Shown here one piece after another: positions 44,301 to 53,652 of a stretch of 64,000 nt of DNA (its first letter is position 1; every line of letters begins with the position of its first letter). The translations under genes were made by a program, and so were the position numbers. The DNA is from Glaciihabitans sp. (GTDB lineage Bacteria > Actinomycetota > Actinomycetes > Actinomycetales > Microbacteriaceae): contig JAODMF010000005.1 in assembly GCA_025464095.1 (NCBI GenBank), positions 22,987-86,986 of the forward strand, written 5' to 3'. The notes under the pieces are model-generated. The model saw only the letters and a program-made list of their open reading frames with translations. It was not told the origin of the DNA and did not search any database.

Positions 44301-44989
44301 ACGATCGCCTGGCCACGATTGCGGCCAACAACGACCTGGGGTCGGGGATGCAGATCGCCCTCAAGGACCTCGAGATCCGCGGCGCGGGAAACCTGCTCGG
44401 CGGCGAGCAGTCCGGCCACATCGCCGGCGTCGGTTTCGACCTGTACCTTCGCATGATCGGCGAAGCGGTCTCGGCGTTCCGCGGGGACGTGGCCGAGGGC
44501 CAGACAGAGTTGCGACTGGAGCTGCCGGTGGACGCGCACATCCCCGACGAGTACGTCGAGAGCGAGCGGTTGCGCCTTGAGGCGTACCAGAAGCTGTCGA
44601 CCGCGTCTGCGCCGGCATCCACCCCTGACCAGATCGACGAGGTTCTCGAGGAGCTGACGGACCGGTACGGCGAGCCGCCCGCCGCCGTGCTCAACCTCAT
44701 TGCGGTGTCGCGGCTTCGTCGCGCGGCGGTCAAGGCAGGGCTGTCGGAGGTCGTCGCGATGGGATCGAACCTTCGGGTCGCTCCCGCAGACCTGCCCGAC
44801 TCGATTCAGGTGCGGTTGCAACGGATGTATCCGGGTTCGCGCTACTCCGCCCAGGCAGGTGCCATATCGGTGCCGCAGCCGCGCGTCAACGGCGAACCGC
44901 TCGCCGATTCCGACCTCATCGACTGGGCCGCGACGCTGCTGGCGGCGATCTTCCCGGCTCCCGTCCCGGCCGTTTCGCCGGCCGACTAG
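41360..44989 (+). CDS. mfd: Transcription-repair coupling factor
   Basis: 1209 residues, usual length. It removes stalled RNA polymerase and recruits UvrA for strand-specific repair. Order: UvrB-like N-terminal module (GRESESVRGALSSVLTDADI, AVRGGILDVFSP), RNA-polymerase interaction domain near residue 520 (GDFVVHQMHGIGKFLELTQR), SF2 helicase with Walker A SGDVGYGKTEVAVRAAF near residue 685, DEEQ box IIDEEQRFGVEHKDA near 783, QLRGRVGRG motif VI, and the C-terminal D7 domain. A segment near residue 384 (EISTGSTRDE) is encoded by atctcgacaggctcgacc, which resembles a family intergenic repeat. Confidence 0.97.
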   Translation: MILEGLIAGLSRARTFENALSSARRSADFSLVDGLRAPLLAGLLGRRAGPQALLVITATGRESESVRGALSSVLTDADIIEFPAWETLPHERLSPSAETVGNRIDALRRLRDWEAAGPDKKHIVLVASVRAALQPLADNLTSVEPVELTAGGRGYDLTAISRRLVDLAYARVDMVTRRGEFAVRGGILDVFSPVAEHPIRVEFFGDEVEQLRYFSVADQRSLPVDLTAATLPPSRELLLSEPVRQRAREMVHEFPSLSSMLAKIAEGIPVDGMESLAPALVDRLVPLTHYLPTDAAIAVLAPEKVATRAVSLAETNREFLSAAWNAATAGAEAPIDLDSGDFLTLGGLRASAGDRAWWTLSAFDSGADSRQLPDDAAVIDGLVDEISTGSTRDEYTRIEAGSVPSFAGQAAGAVDHVRDLTRDGWTVAVVAGGAGLVERAADVLGEHEVAARVVDAFPADAEPGIAYLLRASVEAGFELPEIKLALLSEGEFYGRTAGYDSRQVKKLASKRKNVVDPLQLRAGDFVVHQMHGIGKFLELTQREVSSGGRNAVKTVREFLVIEYAPNKRGYPGDKLYVPTDQLDLLTRYVGGEAPSLSKMGGSDWSAAKGKARRAVRDIAVELVKLYSARMASRGHAFAPDTPWQRELEEAFPFAETIDQLTTIDEVKRDMESPIPMDRLLSGDVGYGKTEVAVRAAFKAVQDGKQVAMIVPTTLLVKQHMETFAERFAGFPVHLRPLSRFQTDKEAKETIEGLGQGTVDVVIGTHRLLADGLTFKDLGLVIIDEEQRFGVEHKDALKKMKTNVDILAMSATPIPRTLEMAVTGIREMSTLATPPEDRHPILTFVGPYSEKQVGAAIRRELLREGQVFFVHNRVSSINRVAAQLAEIVPEARIAVAHGQLPEHVLEQVMVDFWERRFDVLVSTTIIETGLDIANANTLIIDRADKYGLSQLHQLRGRVGRGRERAYAYFLYDELKPLSETAHDRLATIAANNDLGSGMQIALKDLEIRGAGNLLGGEQSGHIAGVGFDLYLRMIGEAVSAFRGDVAEGQTELRLELPVDAHIPDEYVESERLRLEAYQKLSTASAPASTPDQIDEVLEELTDRYGEPPAAVLNLIAVSRLRRAAVKAGLSEVVAMGSNLRVAPADLPDSIQVRLQRMYPGSRYSAQAGAISVPQPRVNGEPLADSDLIDWAATLLAAIFPAPVPAVSPAD

Positions 44990-45154
44990 ACCCGGCGTAC
45001 CTCGGAATGGGGTATGCCAAGTGATACCGCTTACCTCCCACTCGCGCCATCATTGAGGCGTGCAGGTGCCCGTCTGGGACCGAAGCGTACGACCCGATGT
45101 GATCAAACCCGATTGTTTCGCTGGTCCTCGCTGTGCCCAAGGGGGACTTTCGAG

Positions 45155-48100
45155 ATGCGTATCCAGCGGCGTTACAGCCGGCGAGCCATCGCCATGCTCA
45201 CATCGGGGGCGGCCATCGTCGCTCTCGCACTCGTCGCCGTTCCCGGCATGGTTGCCGCCAATGCGGCTGGCGTGAGCCAGACCTTTGCCTACTCGTCCTC
45301 ACCACAGACCTTCACCGTGCCGGCCGGGGTCACCCGTCTCGATGTCTCGCTTCTCGGTGGCGAGGGCGGCCTCGGTGGCGCGGACAGCACCGCTCCCCTG
45401 CAGGGCGGCTACCGCGGAAGTGTCAGCGGTACTCTTTCCGTCACCCCCGGCGAAGTCATCACAATCGGCGTCGGCCAGGGCGGCAGCGCGGGCGCGAGCA
45501 AACTCGGTAGCGCCCCGGGCGGCGTCGGAGGCTCCAACCCGGTGACCGGATACACCGGTGGCACCGGTGGAATCGCGGGCGACCAGGGCTCGTCCGGCGG
45601 TGGCGGTGGCGGTGGCGCGGCCACGGTCATCCAGGTCGGAACGCGCACGGTCATCGCCGGTGGTGGTGGCGGTGGCGGCGGAAGCGGCCAGTTCGCGCCG
45701 ACAGCGGGCCAGCCCGGAGCCGCAGACTTCACCGCTCGCACCGACGTCGTATCCACCGGCGGCCAGAACGGCATCTCTACGGGCGCGGTGTGCACCGCGG
45801 GGATCCGCTGTGACGGTGGTGCCTCGGGTGCCGGTGGTGCCGGCGCCGTTGGTGGTGCTCCTGGTGCAGTCGCTTACGGTGCAGGTACCAGCACTGAGTA
45901 CTTCGGTTACGGTGGCTCGCCCGGCGGAAACGACGCGAGTGCGCTGACGTCGGCGACCGCGGTCTATCAGTACTACGCGGTGGATGGCGCGAACGGCTCC
46001 GTCACGATTTCTTACGACCAGAGCGCTCCGGGCGCGCCTACGGGCGTCTCCGGCGCGGTTGCCGACGGAGCGACGAACCTCAGCTGGCTCGCTCCGTTGA
46101 GCTCGGGCGGCGCGGACATCACCGACTATGTCGTTCAGTACGCGCTCGCCGGCGCCTCGCCGAGCTGGCAGACCTTCGACGACGGCACCTCCGCAGCCAC
46201 CTCCGCCCAGGTGACGGGACTCACCAATGGCACCGCCTACCAATTCCAGGTCGCGGCGGTCAACTCGTTCGGGCAGTCAGCCTTCTCGGCGGCATCCACA
46301 GCAGTCACGCCGAGTGCCGTGCCAGGAGCGCCGACGCTGACCTCGCTGACCGGGTCGGACAGCAGGATCTCCGTTGCGTTCACTGCGGCGACATCTGACG
46401 CGGCGATCACGAGCTACGAGTACCAGCTCGACGGCGGAGACTGGGTCTCCACCGGCACCTCGTCACCGTTTTCAATCGGCGGACTCACCAATGGAACGCC
46501 CTACTCGCTGGTGCTGCGCGCGGTGAACTCGGTGGGTGCTGGAGCAGCATCCGGATCGCTGTCGGCGACCCCGGTCTCGACGCCCAGTGCCCCGACGATC
46601 ACGGCGATCGCGACCGGCATCGGATCTGCGTCAGTCTCCTTCTCCGCCAGTAGCGCCGGTGGAAGCCCGATCACCGGATACCAGTACCAGCTCGGTTCGG
46701 GGTCGTGGATCTCGACCGGGTCGACCTCCAGCCCCTTCAGCATCACCGGCCTCGCGAACGGCACGAGTTACACGGTCGCATTGCGCGCGATCTCGGCAAC
46801 CGGCTCGGGCGCGAGTTCCGGACCGTCGACTTTCGCTACGCCCGGTGCTCCCAGCGCGCCCACCATCAGCGCCATCTCGGTCGGCGATGGATCACTTGAC
46901 GTCAATTTCACGGCCGGAAACAGTGGTGGATTAGCCATCTCCGGCTACGAGTACCAGCTCACCTCCGGGGGAGTCTGGACCGCGGCCCCGACCTCGTCGA
47001 GCCCGCTCGTACTGTCTGGCCTCGCTAACGGCACCCCCTACTCCGTGCGACTTCGCGCGATCAACGCGATCGGCACCGGGCCCGCCTCGGCTGCCGTGTC
47101 AGCAACTCCCGTTACAACGCCCGGGCCGCCGGCACTGCTCGCGGGTTCGGTCGCCGGCGGTAACCAGCAACTCGATGCCAGCTTCACCGCGCCGACTTCC
47201 GATGGCGGCACGCCCATCACGGGCTACGAGTACTCGACCGACGGTGGCGTGACCTGGCGCGCCCGCGCGACGGGAACGACCGAAAGCCCGCTCGTCATCA
47301 CAACTCTCTCGGGCGACGGAACCACGACCCTCGTCAACGGCACGACCTATTCGGTCGAGGTGCGAGCCGTGAACGCGGTCGGCGCCGGCACCTCATCGGG
47401 TGTCGCCGAGGGAATCGCCAGAACCTCTCCGGATGCCCCGAGCCTGACGACAGTCGACTCGCTGCCCAAGGCGCTCCGCGTCGACTTCGCTTCGGCGTCG
47501 AACGGTGGCTCGCCCATCACGAGCTACCAGTACCGACTCAACGGGGGAACCTGGACGAACACCGGCTCGATGAGCACCGAGTTCACGATCGGTGCACTCG
47601 CCGACGGCACGTCCTACGCCGTCGAGGTGCGCGCGGTCAACGCCGTCGGCGCGAGCTCCGCGTCGAGCCCCTTGACCGCAACGCCGGCCTCGCAGCCGGG
47701 TCGGGCATCGATCGGAGCCGTCACGGCATCCGACCGCTCGCTGTCGGTCTCGGTGTCGATCGCGTCAACCGGCGGGAGCCCGATCACGGCGTGGGAGTAC
47801 ACGACGGATGCCGGCGCGAGCTGGGCGAGCCTCTCCGACACCTCCAGCCCGATCACGATCTCGAATCTGTCCTCCGATTCCAGCAAGCGCCTGACCAATG
47901 GCGTCAGCTACCCCATCGAGGTGCGCGCGGTCAACGCTGTCGGCACTGGGGCGGCATCCGACTCCACCCTCGGCATTCCGCTCACGACGCCGAGCGCACC
48001 CACTGTCACGCTCACCGCACGTAACGGTGGAATCGGCGTGAACTTCGTCGCCGGAAGCTCCGGCGGCTCGAACGTCACCGGCGTGGAATATTCGATCGAC

Positions 48101-51043
48101 GATGCGACCTGGATCCCAGTCGGATCGCTGAACACTTCTTTCGCCATCGGGTCGCTGACCAATGGCACGTTGTACAGCGTGCGCGTGCGGCTGGTCAACG
48201 GAGCCGGGAACGGCGACGCTTCGGCGGCACAATCGGCAACGCCCTGCACCGTTCCTGACGCGCCGGCCGCCGTCGCGGTATCTCCCGATGGTTCAGTGGC
48301 AACCGTGTCGTGGTCCGCTCCGGCGTACGACGGCGGAGTTGCCGTCACCGACTACACCGCGACCGCCTGGTCCGCGGCATCCGGAGGTACCGCCGTCAGC
48401 AGCTGCTCAACCAACGGTGAGACCTGCACGATCGGCGGCCTTACGAACGGAACGGTCTACTACGTCTCCGTCGTCGCTACCAACCCGGCTGGTTACGGTG
48501 ATGCCTCGTCGCCCCGTGTCGCGGTGGTGCCGCTCGCGAAGCCTTCCGCGCCGGCCATCTCGAGCATTACGCCCGCCAACACCTTCCTCACGGTGAACTT
48601 CTCCGCGGGTTCTGCGGGGTCATCGGCGATCACGGGGTACCAGTACAGCCTCAATTCCGGTGCCTGGGTCTCCGTCACGACCACCACGAGCCCACTCGTC
48701 ATCTCGGGCCTCACGAACGGTGTCACCTACTCCGTTGTCTTGCGCGCGGTCAACCAGTCCGGACCCGGTGCGTCGTCCACGGCAGTCGTCGGCACCCCAT
48801 TCGGCGTGCCGGACGTGCCGGATTCAGCGCTGATCACGGCCACGCCCGGCAACGGTTCCACCACGGTGAACTGGATCGCCCCTGACAACAACGGTTCGGC
48901 CATCTCGAGCTACGGGGTTGTCGTGTGGTCCGCATCCTTCCAGGGCACCCAGGTGACGACCTGCGCGACCGCCATGCTCACCTGCACGCTGTCCGGGTTG
49001 GTGAACGGCACGACCTACTACGTCACGGTTGATGCGACCAACGCCGCGGGAACGACTACGCGCTCGACGCCTCGTGTGGCTGTCACCCCGGGCGCTCCGG
49101 GATCGGTGGCCGGCCTGGCCGGCACAGCCTCGGATGGCACGGTCGCCCTGTGGTGGGCCCCGGGCTCGTCCGGTGTCGGCCCGATCACCGATTACACGAT
49201 CTGGTACGCCGCGGTCGGTTCGAGCTCGTACACCCAGTTCGCTGACGGCGTCTCGACGGGTACCAGCGCGACCGTGACCGGTCTCAGCAACGGCACCGCG
49301 TACCGGTTCCTCGTCTACCCGGTCAACAGCTTCGGCGTCGGCCAACCGAGCTCTGCCTCCGCCGCGTACACGCCGCTTGCGGCGGGGACCACACCGACTC
49401 TGTCTACCGCGGGTTCAGCGGATGGTGGTTTCTCGGCCACGATCACCAACCCGGAAATCGGCACCGACTACAGTGCGGTGTCTGACTATGGGGCAGCGAC
49501 CATAAGCGGCGATACTGTCACTGTCGTCGGTCTCGACGCTGGACAATCGGCCACCGTCACGGTCACCGCGACGCACTTCGGTCGCACGACAACGCAGGCG
49601 AGTGTCGATGGAAGCGCGCTGCTCGCCGGCACACTGCCGGTTCTGGGCGCGACCGCGAGCACGCCCGATGGATACACCGTCGAGATCTCTAACTATTCGA
49701 ACAGCGTGACGTACACGGTTTCCGCCACGAATGGCGCCACTGTCACGATTGATGGGTCGTTTGTCACGGTGTCCGGGCTCGCGCCGGGCGACAGGTCCGA
49801 CGTCACGGTTGTTGCCACGCGCGCCGGCTACACAACGCTGAGCACGGGTGCGAGCGGCGCGGCCCTCAATACGGGCGTCGCGCCCGACCTCTCGTCGGCG
49901 ACCTCGACCGCCGACGGCTACGTGGTCACCATCGATAACTACTCCAGCAACTACGACTACAGCTACTCGGCGACCAAGGGCTCGGTAACCGGATCCGGCG
50001 CAACGGTCACGGTGACCGGACTCGACCCCTCGGAGTCGTCTACGATCACCGTGGTCGCCACGCGCGTCGGCTACACCACCACCTCGTCCGACGCCTCCGG
50101 AGTCTCGCTTGACCCCGGGGCTGACCTCTCGACGACGGCCGTCACCCCGACCGTCGACGGCTTCACCTTCAGCCTCGTGAACTACGACTCGTCGTTCACC
50201 TACTCGGCAACGAGCACGGCGGGTGACGTGTCGTTCGTCGATGGTCTGGTGACCGTGACGGGTCTCGCCCCCGGCGAGACCGCCAGCGTCATTCTCAGTG
50301 CGACGAAGCCGGGTGCACAGGATACTGGCGCGGACGTCGACGGAGCTCCCCAGGTTGCCGCGGGAACCGCGCCGGTCCTCAGCGAACCGGTACCTGTGAC
50401 GAACGGGTTCACGATGACCATCACGAACTACGACCCGCTCCTGACCTATGACGTCACGGTCAGCTCGGGAACCGTGGTGCGCAACGGCGATCTGTTGACG
50501 ATCACTGGATTGGGCGACGGCGAACTGGCATCCGTGACCGTCACCGCGACGCGGGCCGGATACACCACAGAATCGGGCACGGCGCGAGGGACGGCACTGG
50601 ACGCAGTGCCCGTACCGACGTCAACTCCGACGTCAACTCCGACCTCGACACCGGGACCGACGTCGACGCCGCACTCGACGCCCGCACCCACTCCGACGAG
50701 CTCGGACTCCCATTCGACGGACTCGCCGTCATCGGGAAGTTCCTCTTCCGACGGAAGCTCGAACACTGATAGATCCGACGACACGGGCGGCAGCGACTCG
50801 CCGCCGACCAGCGACGGCGTGACGCCTGGCGGATCGACGGCCAACGGTGGTTCGGGCAAGCCCTCGACGACGCTGATCACCACGACGGGGTCGAACTCGG
50901 GCTTCGGTGCCCTTCTCGGGTGGACAATCGCGGCGCTCCTGCTGGTGATTATCGCGGTCGGGCTGTTCTTCCTGCTGGCGTGGCGCCGTCGTCGCCGTCG
51001 CGATGATGAAGAGGAAATGCCCTACCCGGCCCACCAGGCGTGA
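45155..51043 (+). CDS. Large membrane-anchored surface protein with fibronectin type III repeats
   Basis: 1962 residues. Sec signal peptide (RRAIAMLTSGAAIVALALVA, cleavage near AANAAG). Residues about 35-280 are a Gly-rich domain (GGTGGIAGDQGSSGGGGGGG). Then 12 fibronectin type III-like repeats of ~90 residues, each ending in a (L)(T/A)NGTxYxxxxRAVN block. Then five ~70-residue repeats ending in VTVVATRAGYTT-like strands. A Ser/Thr/Pro stalk (TPTSTPTSTPGPTSTPHSTP) leads to one membrane segment (GWTIAALLLVIIAVGLFFLL) and an Arg-rich stop. There is no LPXTG motif. Such proteins bind polysaccharides or surfaces; the ligand is unknown. Start: ATG with gggggac upstream. The stalk is a plausible Pmt target. 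Confidence 0.9.
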   Translation: MRIQRRYSRRAIAMLTSGAAIVALALVAVPGMVAANAAGVSQTFAYSSSPQTFTVPAGVTRLDVSLLGGEGGLGGADSTAPLQGGYRGSVSGTLSVTPGEVITIGVGQGGSAGASKLGSAPGGVGGSNPVTGYTGGTGGIAGDQGSSGGGGGGGAATVIQVGTRTVIAGGGGGGGGSGQFAPTAGQPGAADFTARTDVVSTGGQNGISTGAVCTAGIRCDGGASGAGGAGAVGGAPGAVAYGAGTSTEYFGYGGSPGGNDASALTSATAVYQYYAVDGANGSVTISYDQSAPGAPTGVSGAVADGATNLSWLAPLSSGGADITDYVVQYALAGASPSWQTFDDGTSAATSAQVTGLTNGTAYQFQVAAVNSFGQSAFSAASTAVTPSAVPGAPTLTSLTGSDSRISVAFTAATSDAAITSYEYQLDGGDWVSTGTSSPFSIGGLTNGTPYSLVLRAVNSVGAGAASGSLSATPVSTPSAPTITAIATGIGSASVSFSASSAGGSPITGYQYQLGSGSWISTGSTSSPFSITGLANGTSYTVALRAISATGSGASSGPSTFATPGAPSAPTISAISVGDGSLDVNFTAGNSGGLAISGYEYQLTSGGVWTAAPTSSSPLVLSGLANGTPYSVRLRAINAIGTGPASAAVSATPVTTPGPPALLAGSVAGGNQQLDASFTAPTSDGGTPITGYEYSTDGGVTWRARATGTTESPLVITTLSGDGTTTLVNGTTYSVEVRAVNAVGAGTSSGVAEGIARTSPDAPSLTTVDSLPKALRVDFASASNGGSPITSYQYRLNGGTWTNTGSMSTEFTIGALADGTSYAVEVRAVNAVGASSASSPLTATPASQPGRASIGAVTASDRSLSVSVSIASTGGSPITAWEYTTDAGASWASLSDTSSPITISNLSSDSSKRLTNGVSYPIEVRAVNAVGTGAASDSTLGIPLTTPSAPTVTLTARNGGIGVNFVAGSSGGSNVTGVEYSIDDATWIPVGSLNTSFAIGSLTNGTLYSVRVRLVNGAGNGDASAAQSATPCTVPDAPAAVAVSPDGSVATVSWSAPAYDGGVAVTDYTATAWSAASGGTAVSSCSTNGETCTIGGLTNGTVYYVSVVATNPAGYGDASSPRVAVVPLAKPSAPAISSITPANTFLTVNFSAGSAGSSAITGYQYSLNSGAWVSVTTTTSPLVISGLTNGVTYSVVLRAVNQSGPGASSTAVVGTPFGVPDVPDSALITATPGNGSTTVNWIAPDNNGSAISSYGVVVWSASFQGTQVTTCATAMLTCTLSGLVNGTTYYVTVDATNAAGTTTRSTPRVAVTPGAPGSVAGLAGTASDGTVALWWAPGSSGVGPITDYTIWYAAVGSSSYTQFADGVSTGTSATVTGLSNGTAYRFLVYPVNSFGVGQPSSASAAYTPLAAGTTPTLSTAGSADGGFSATITNPEIGTDYSAVSDYGAATISGDTVTVVGLDAGQSATVTVTATHFGRTTTQASVDGSALLAGTLPVLGATASTPDGYTVEISNYSNSVTYTVSATNGATVTIDGSFVTVSGLAPGDRSDVTVVATRAGYTTLSTGASGAALNTGVAPDLSSATSTADGYVVTIDNYSSNYDYSYSATKGSVTGSGATVTVTGLDPSESSTITVVATRVGYTTTSSDASGVSLDPGADLSTTAVTPTVDGFTFSLVNYDSSFTYSATSTAGDVSFVDGLVTVTGLAPGETASVILSATKPGAQDTGADVDGAPQVAAGTAPVLSEPVPVTNGFTMTITNYDPLLTYDVTVSSGTVVRNGDLLTITGLGDGELASVTVTATRAGYTTESGTARGTALDAVPVPTSTPTSTPTSTPGPTSTPHSTPAPTPTSSDSHSTDSPSSGSSSSDGSSNTDRSDDTGGSDSPPTSDGVTPGGSTANGGSGKPSTTLITTTGSNSGFGALLGWTIAALLLVIIAVGLFFLLAWRRRRRRDDEEEMPYPAHQA

Positions 51044-51046
51044 CGA

Positions 51047-51084
51047 AGATTGGTGATCGTGGCACCTGCCGCGATCACCAATCT
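51047..51084. terminator. Bidirectional terminator
   Basis: Perfect 13-base stem (agattggtgatcg / cgatcaccaatct) with a 12-base loop, exactly between the stop codons of the surface protein gene (51043) and the convergent DUF3618 gene (51090). No T-run is needed for such hairpins in high-GC actinobacteria. Confidence 0.8.
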
Positions 51085-51089
51085 CCGGG

Positions 51090-51677
51090 CTAGGAGCCAC
51101 TCGGGTTGGAGCGCACCTCCGCAGCTGCCGACGACGCGCTTTCCTGCACTTCGTCTTTTGCGTCGGATGCCTCGGACTTGACGTTCTCGACCGCTTCGGC
51201 CGCTGTGTCCTTCACTGCGGCGACCGCCTCCTGGGCGGGCTCACGAAGGTTCTCGGCGACCTGCTTGGCCGCATCCGTCAGTTCACCTGTCAGAGGTTCG
51301 GCTTTCTCCTTGAGGGTCTCGGCAAGCTCGCGTTCCTTGCTCGTCGAGGGAAGCAGGGACGACACGAGCAGGCCGACCCCGAACGCAATCAAGCCGACCG
51401 CAACGGGATGGCCCTCTGTCTTCGCGGCGACCGCGCGCGGGGCGCCTGCCACCGCTTCGCCGATTGCGGCAACGCCGCCTTCTGCGCGGTCCGACACGTC
51501 CGAGGCAGTGCCCATGACTTTCTCCCGCACCGTGCCCATTGCGCCGCGAATCTTTCCCACTTGTCGCTGGGCGATGCTGGATGGCCGAACCTTGTCGGCC
51601 AGCGCGTCAACATCGCCACTCAGCTCGCCTCGCGTGCGCTCGATATCGGCGCGGATCTCATCTGGATTGTTACTCAT
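51090..51677 (-). CDS. DUF3618 membrane-associated protein
   Basis: 195 residues. The DUF3618 signature is at the N-terminus: PDEIRADIERTRGELSGDVD ALADKV. One membrane segment (VAVGLIAFGVGLLVSSLLP, about residue 110) and a long charged, Ala/Glu-rich C-terminal helix region (LKEKAEPLTGELTDAAKQVA), resembling LEA-type stress proteins. The frame extends upstream, but the ATG at 51677 begins the conserved domain. Last gene of a three-gene operon with the holin-like and Ala/Arg-rich genes. Function unknown; such operons are linked to envelope or stress responses. Confidence 0.88.
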   Translation of the reverse strand: MSNNPDEIRADIERTRGELSGDVDALADKVRPSSIAQRQVGKIRGAMGTVREKVMGTASDVSDRAEGGVAAIGEAVAGAPRAVAAKTEGHPVAVGLIAFGVGLLVSSLLPSTSKERELAETLKEKAEPLTGELTDAAKQVAENLREPAQEAVAAVKDTAAEAVENVKSEASDAKDEVQESASSAAAEVRSNPSGS

Positions 51678-51682
51678 TCTCG

Positions 51683-52084
51683 CTACTCCTCTGGTTTTAG
51701 GGCGTTCGGGATCTGCTTCACGGTGTCGGCGGTTTGCGGAAGCCCACGAATAGAGGCAAGCGCCCGGCGTCCGACGACCGCGAGGATCGCTGCGGCAATC
51801 GCGTAAATGACGGCGACGATCAGGGCAGACCACCCGCGCCCGATCGCGTCTCCGAGGCCCCACCACAGGGCAATGCTCAGAAACAGCAGGGCCATGTGCG
51901 CTGCAATGGCGGCGCCGCCCACCATTCCGCCGCCCCTGCCGGCCTTCTTTGCGGAATCGCGCAGTTCTGCCTTGGCCAGTTCCACTTCCTGGCGCATGAG
52001 CGTCGAGAAATCGCGACTGACTTCAGACAGCAGTTCGCCGAGTGAATTCTGTGCTGCCTTGTCGGATGGCGACGGATCTGTCAC
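51683..52084 (-). CDS. Phage_holin_3_6 / DUF1469-type membrane protein
   Basis: 133 residues with two membrane segments (GGAAIAAHMALLFLSIALWW and ALIVAVIYAIAAAILAVVG). The N-terminal amphipathic helix SLGELLSEVSRDFSTLMRQE is typical of the family. Despite the name it is a chromosomal housekeeping/stress-type protein; no phage genes are near. It overlaps the upstream gene by four bases and is five bases from DUF3618. Confidence 0.9.
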   Translation of the reverse strand: MTDPSPSDKAAQNSLGELLSEVSRDFSTLMRQEVELAKAELRDSAKKAGRGGGMVGGAAIAAHMALLFLSIALWWGLGDAIGRGWSALIVAVIYAIAAAILAVVGRRALASIRGLPQTADTVKQIPNALKPEE

Positions 52085-52758
52085 GGGAGAACGTCACCAC
52101 CTCGGTTGTCGACGACTTCCTCGTACACGGGGGTGTCGACTCGTGAGGTGCTCGACGCGGTTCCGGGCTGGAACTGCGTTGTCGGCGGACGGCTGGTATA
52201 GCTGTCGCCGAGGCTGCCCGTACGGGCCGCAGTGCCCAGGTTTCCGGGTGCGCTCTGGGTCGAGGACGCATTCTCCGCAGCAGAATCGATGAGTGACTTG
52301 GTTACGCGTCCGGCCAGCACGCCTGCGCCAGCAGCAATCGCGATGAATACGCCGGGCCGGGTACGGGCGAACTGTTTCACCTCGGCGAGCAACGAGCCGG
52401 GGTCGCGGTCACCAAGCCAGTCCGCAACCGAGGACGCTCGCTGCGCCACCTGCCGCACCACGTCGGATGCGACGCCCTGTTCGTCTGATCCGTCCGCCAT
52501 TCGCTGCAGCTCGTCTCCGACCGAGCGCAGTCCCTGGGAGACTCGTTCCTGTTGCGTCGCCGCCTGTTCGCGCAGTTCGGCTGCCGTTTGGCGTGCGAGC
52601 TGCCGCGCTTGCCCCGAGGCTTCGTGGGCTACCCGCGACGTCTCTTCCCGCGCGGTGCCAGCGACTCGGGCGCCCGCGTTCTTCGCATCTTCGGCCACTC
52701 CGGCCGCCTGTTCTTTCGCCACTGAGGCTGTGCTCGCGACGTTCGTTGAATCGCTCAT
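52081..52758 (-). CDS. Ala/Arg/Glu-rich membrane-associated protein, probable stress function
   Basis: 225 residues. The N-terminal ~110 residues form a long charged helix with repeated Ala/Arg/Glu/Gln (KEQAAGVAEDAKNAGARVAG, RQTAAELREQAATQQERVS), like LEA-type or apolipoprotein-like helices. A short hydrophobic stretch near residue 140 (GVFIAIAAGAGVLAGRV) may insert into the membrane. The tail is Ser/Thr/Gly rich. First gene of the operon; GGAAAGGAA precedes the ATG. No named domain is claimed. Confidence 0.75.
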   Translation of the reverse strand: MSDSTNVASTASVAKEQAAGVAEDAKNAGARVAGTAREETSRVAHEASGQARQLARQTAAELREQAATQQERVSQGLRSVGDELQRMADGSDEQGVASDVVRQVAQRASSVADWLGDRDPGSLLAEVKQFARTRPGVFIAIAAGAGVLAGRVTKSLIDSAAENASSTQSAPGNLGTAARTGSLGDSYTSRPPTTQFQPGTASSTSRVDTPVYEEVVDNRGGDVLP

Positions 52759-52941
52759 TCGGTTCCTTTCCCTTGTCTTCCAGATTTCGTCTAAGGATCA
52801 TCGGAACAAAGTGCTTGCATTTCGCGAGTGGGAGGAGTATTCGCGCGCCGCTGCGTGCGAACACTGCTCTGACCGCTAATGCAACCCCTTGTCGCACCTG
52901 GTGACTCGGGATGTGCTGGAAGTCGACGAAAGGAATGAGCC

Positions 52942-53601
52942 ATGACTTCCGAGCAACCAGCACGTATGGACGCCACCGGCGAACCTGTCACCGACCGCGA
53001 GGCCCACGGAGCCGTACCCGCGGAGCCGCAGCAGAGCCTTCGCGATGAGGTGGTCACCCGAGAGCAGAACGAGTTCGGCGGAATGAAATTCGGTTCCGCC
53101 TTCTTCGGCTGGCTAACCGCCACCGGCACCGCAGTGCTGCTTACCGCGCTCGTGGCCGCCACCGGTGCCGCCGTGGGCCTGGGGACGAACACGACCGCGA
53201 GCGAAGCGGCCAACGCGGCCGGGTCGAACTCCGGGACCGTGGGAGTCATCGGCGTCATCGCGGTTCTGCTGATCCTGCTTGTCGCCTACTTCAGCGGCGG
53301 TTATGTCGCCGGTCGCATGGCCCGGTTCAGCGGGGCCAAGCAGGGCATCGCTGTCTGGATCTGGGCGATCGTGATCGCCATCGTCGTTGCGATCATCGGT
53401 GCGCTCGCGGGCGGCCAGTTCAACATCCTCGCCAACGTCAACAGCTTCCCGCGCATCCCCATCAACGAGGGAACACTGACGGTCGCGAGCGTGGTCACCG
53501 TCGTTGGAGCGATCGTGCTGAGCCTCGTCGGCGCCGTCCTCGGCGGCCTCGCCGGCATGCGATATCACCGCAAGATCGACCGCGTCGGCCTCGGCCGCTA
53601 A
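52942..53601 (+). CDS. Four-pass membrane protein, function unknown
   Basis: 219 residues. About 45 hydrophilic residues (TDREAHGAVPAEPQQSLRDE) precede four membrane segments: GWLTATGTAVLLTALVAATG, VIGVIAVLLILLVAYFSGGY, VWIWAIVIAIVVAIIGALAG and VVTVVGAIVLSLVGAVLGGL. Gly-rich helix faces resemble YrzE/TIGR04086-type proteins. It is divergent from the DUF3618 operon and followed after 51 bases by a PRC-barrel gene. gaaagga precedes the ATG. Confidence 0.75.
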   Translation: MTSEQPARMDATGEPVTDREAHGAVPAEPQQSLRDEVVTREQNEFGGMKFGSAFFGWLTATGTAVLLTALVAATGAAVGLGTNTTASEAANAAGSNSGTVGVIGVIAVLLILLVAYFSGGYVAGRMARFSGAKQGIAVWIWAIVIAIVVAIIGALAGGQFNILANVNSFPRIPINEGTLTVASVVTVVGAIVLSLVGAVLGGLAGMRYHRKIDRVGLGR

Positions 53602-53652
53602 TCGAGCCGGCGCGCTCTCACAGTACGTATTTCGGCAAGAAAGGATGACGAG

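Noticed and set aside
45011..45028. Operator ggtat-N8-atacc upstream of the surface protein gene
   Set aside because: Arms of only five bases, far from the start codon; likely chance.
51683..52084. Prophage remnant (holin-like protein)
   Set aside because: The Phage_holin_3_6 name is historical; no other phage genes are nearby and the operon partners are chromosomal stress-type genes.
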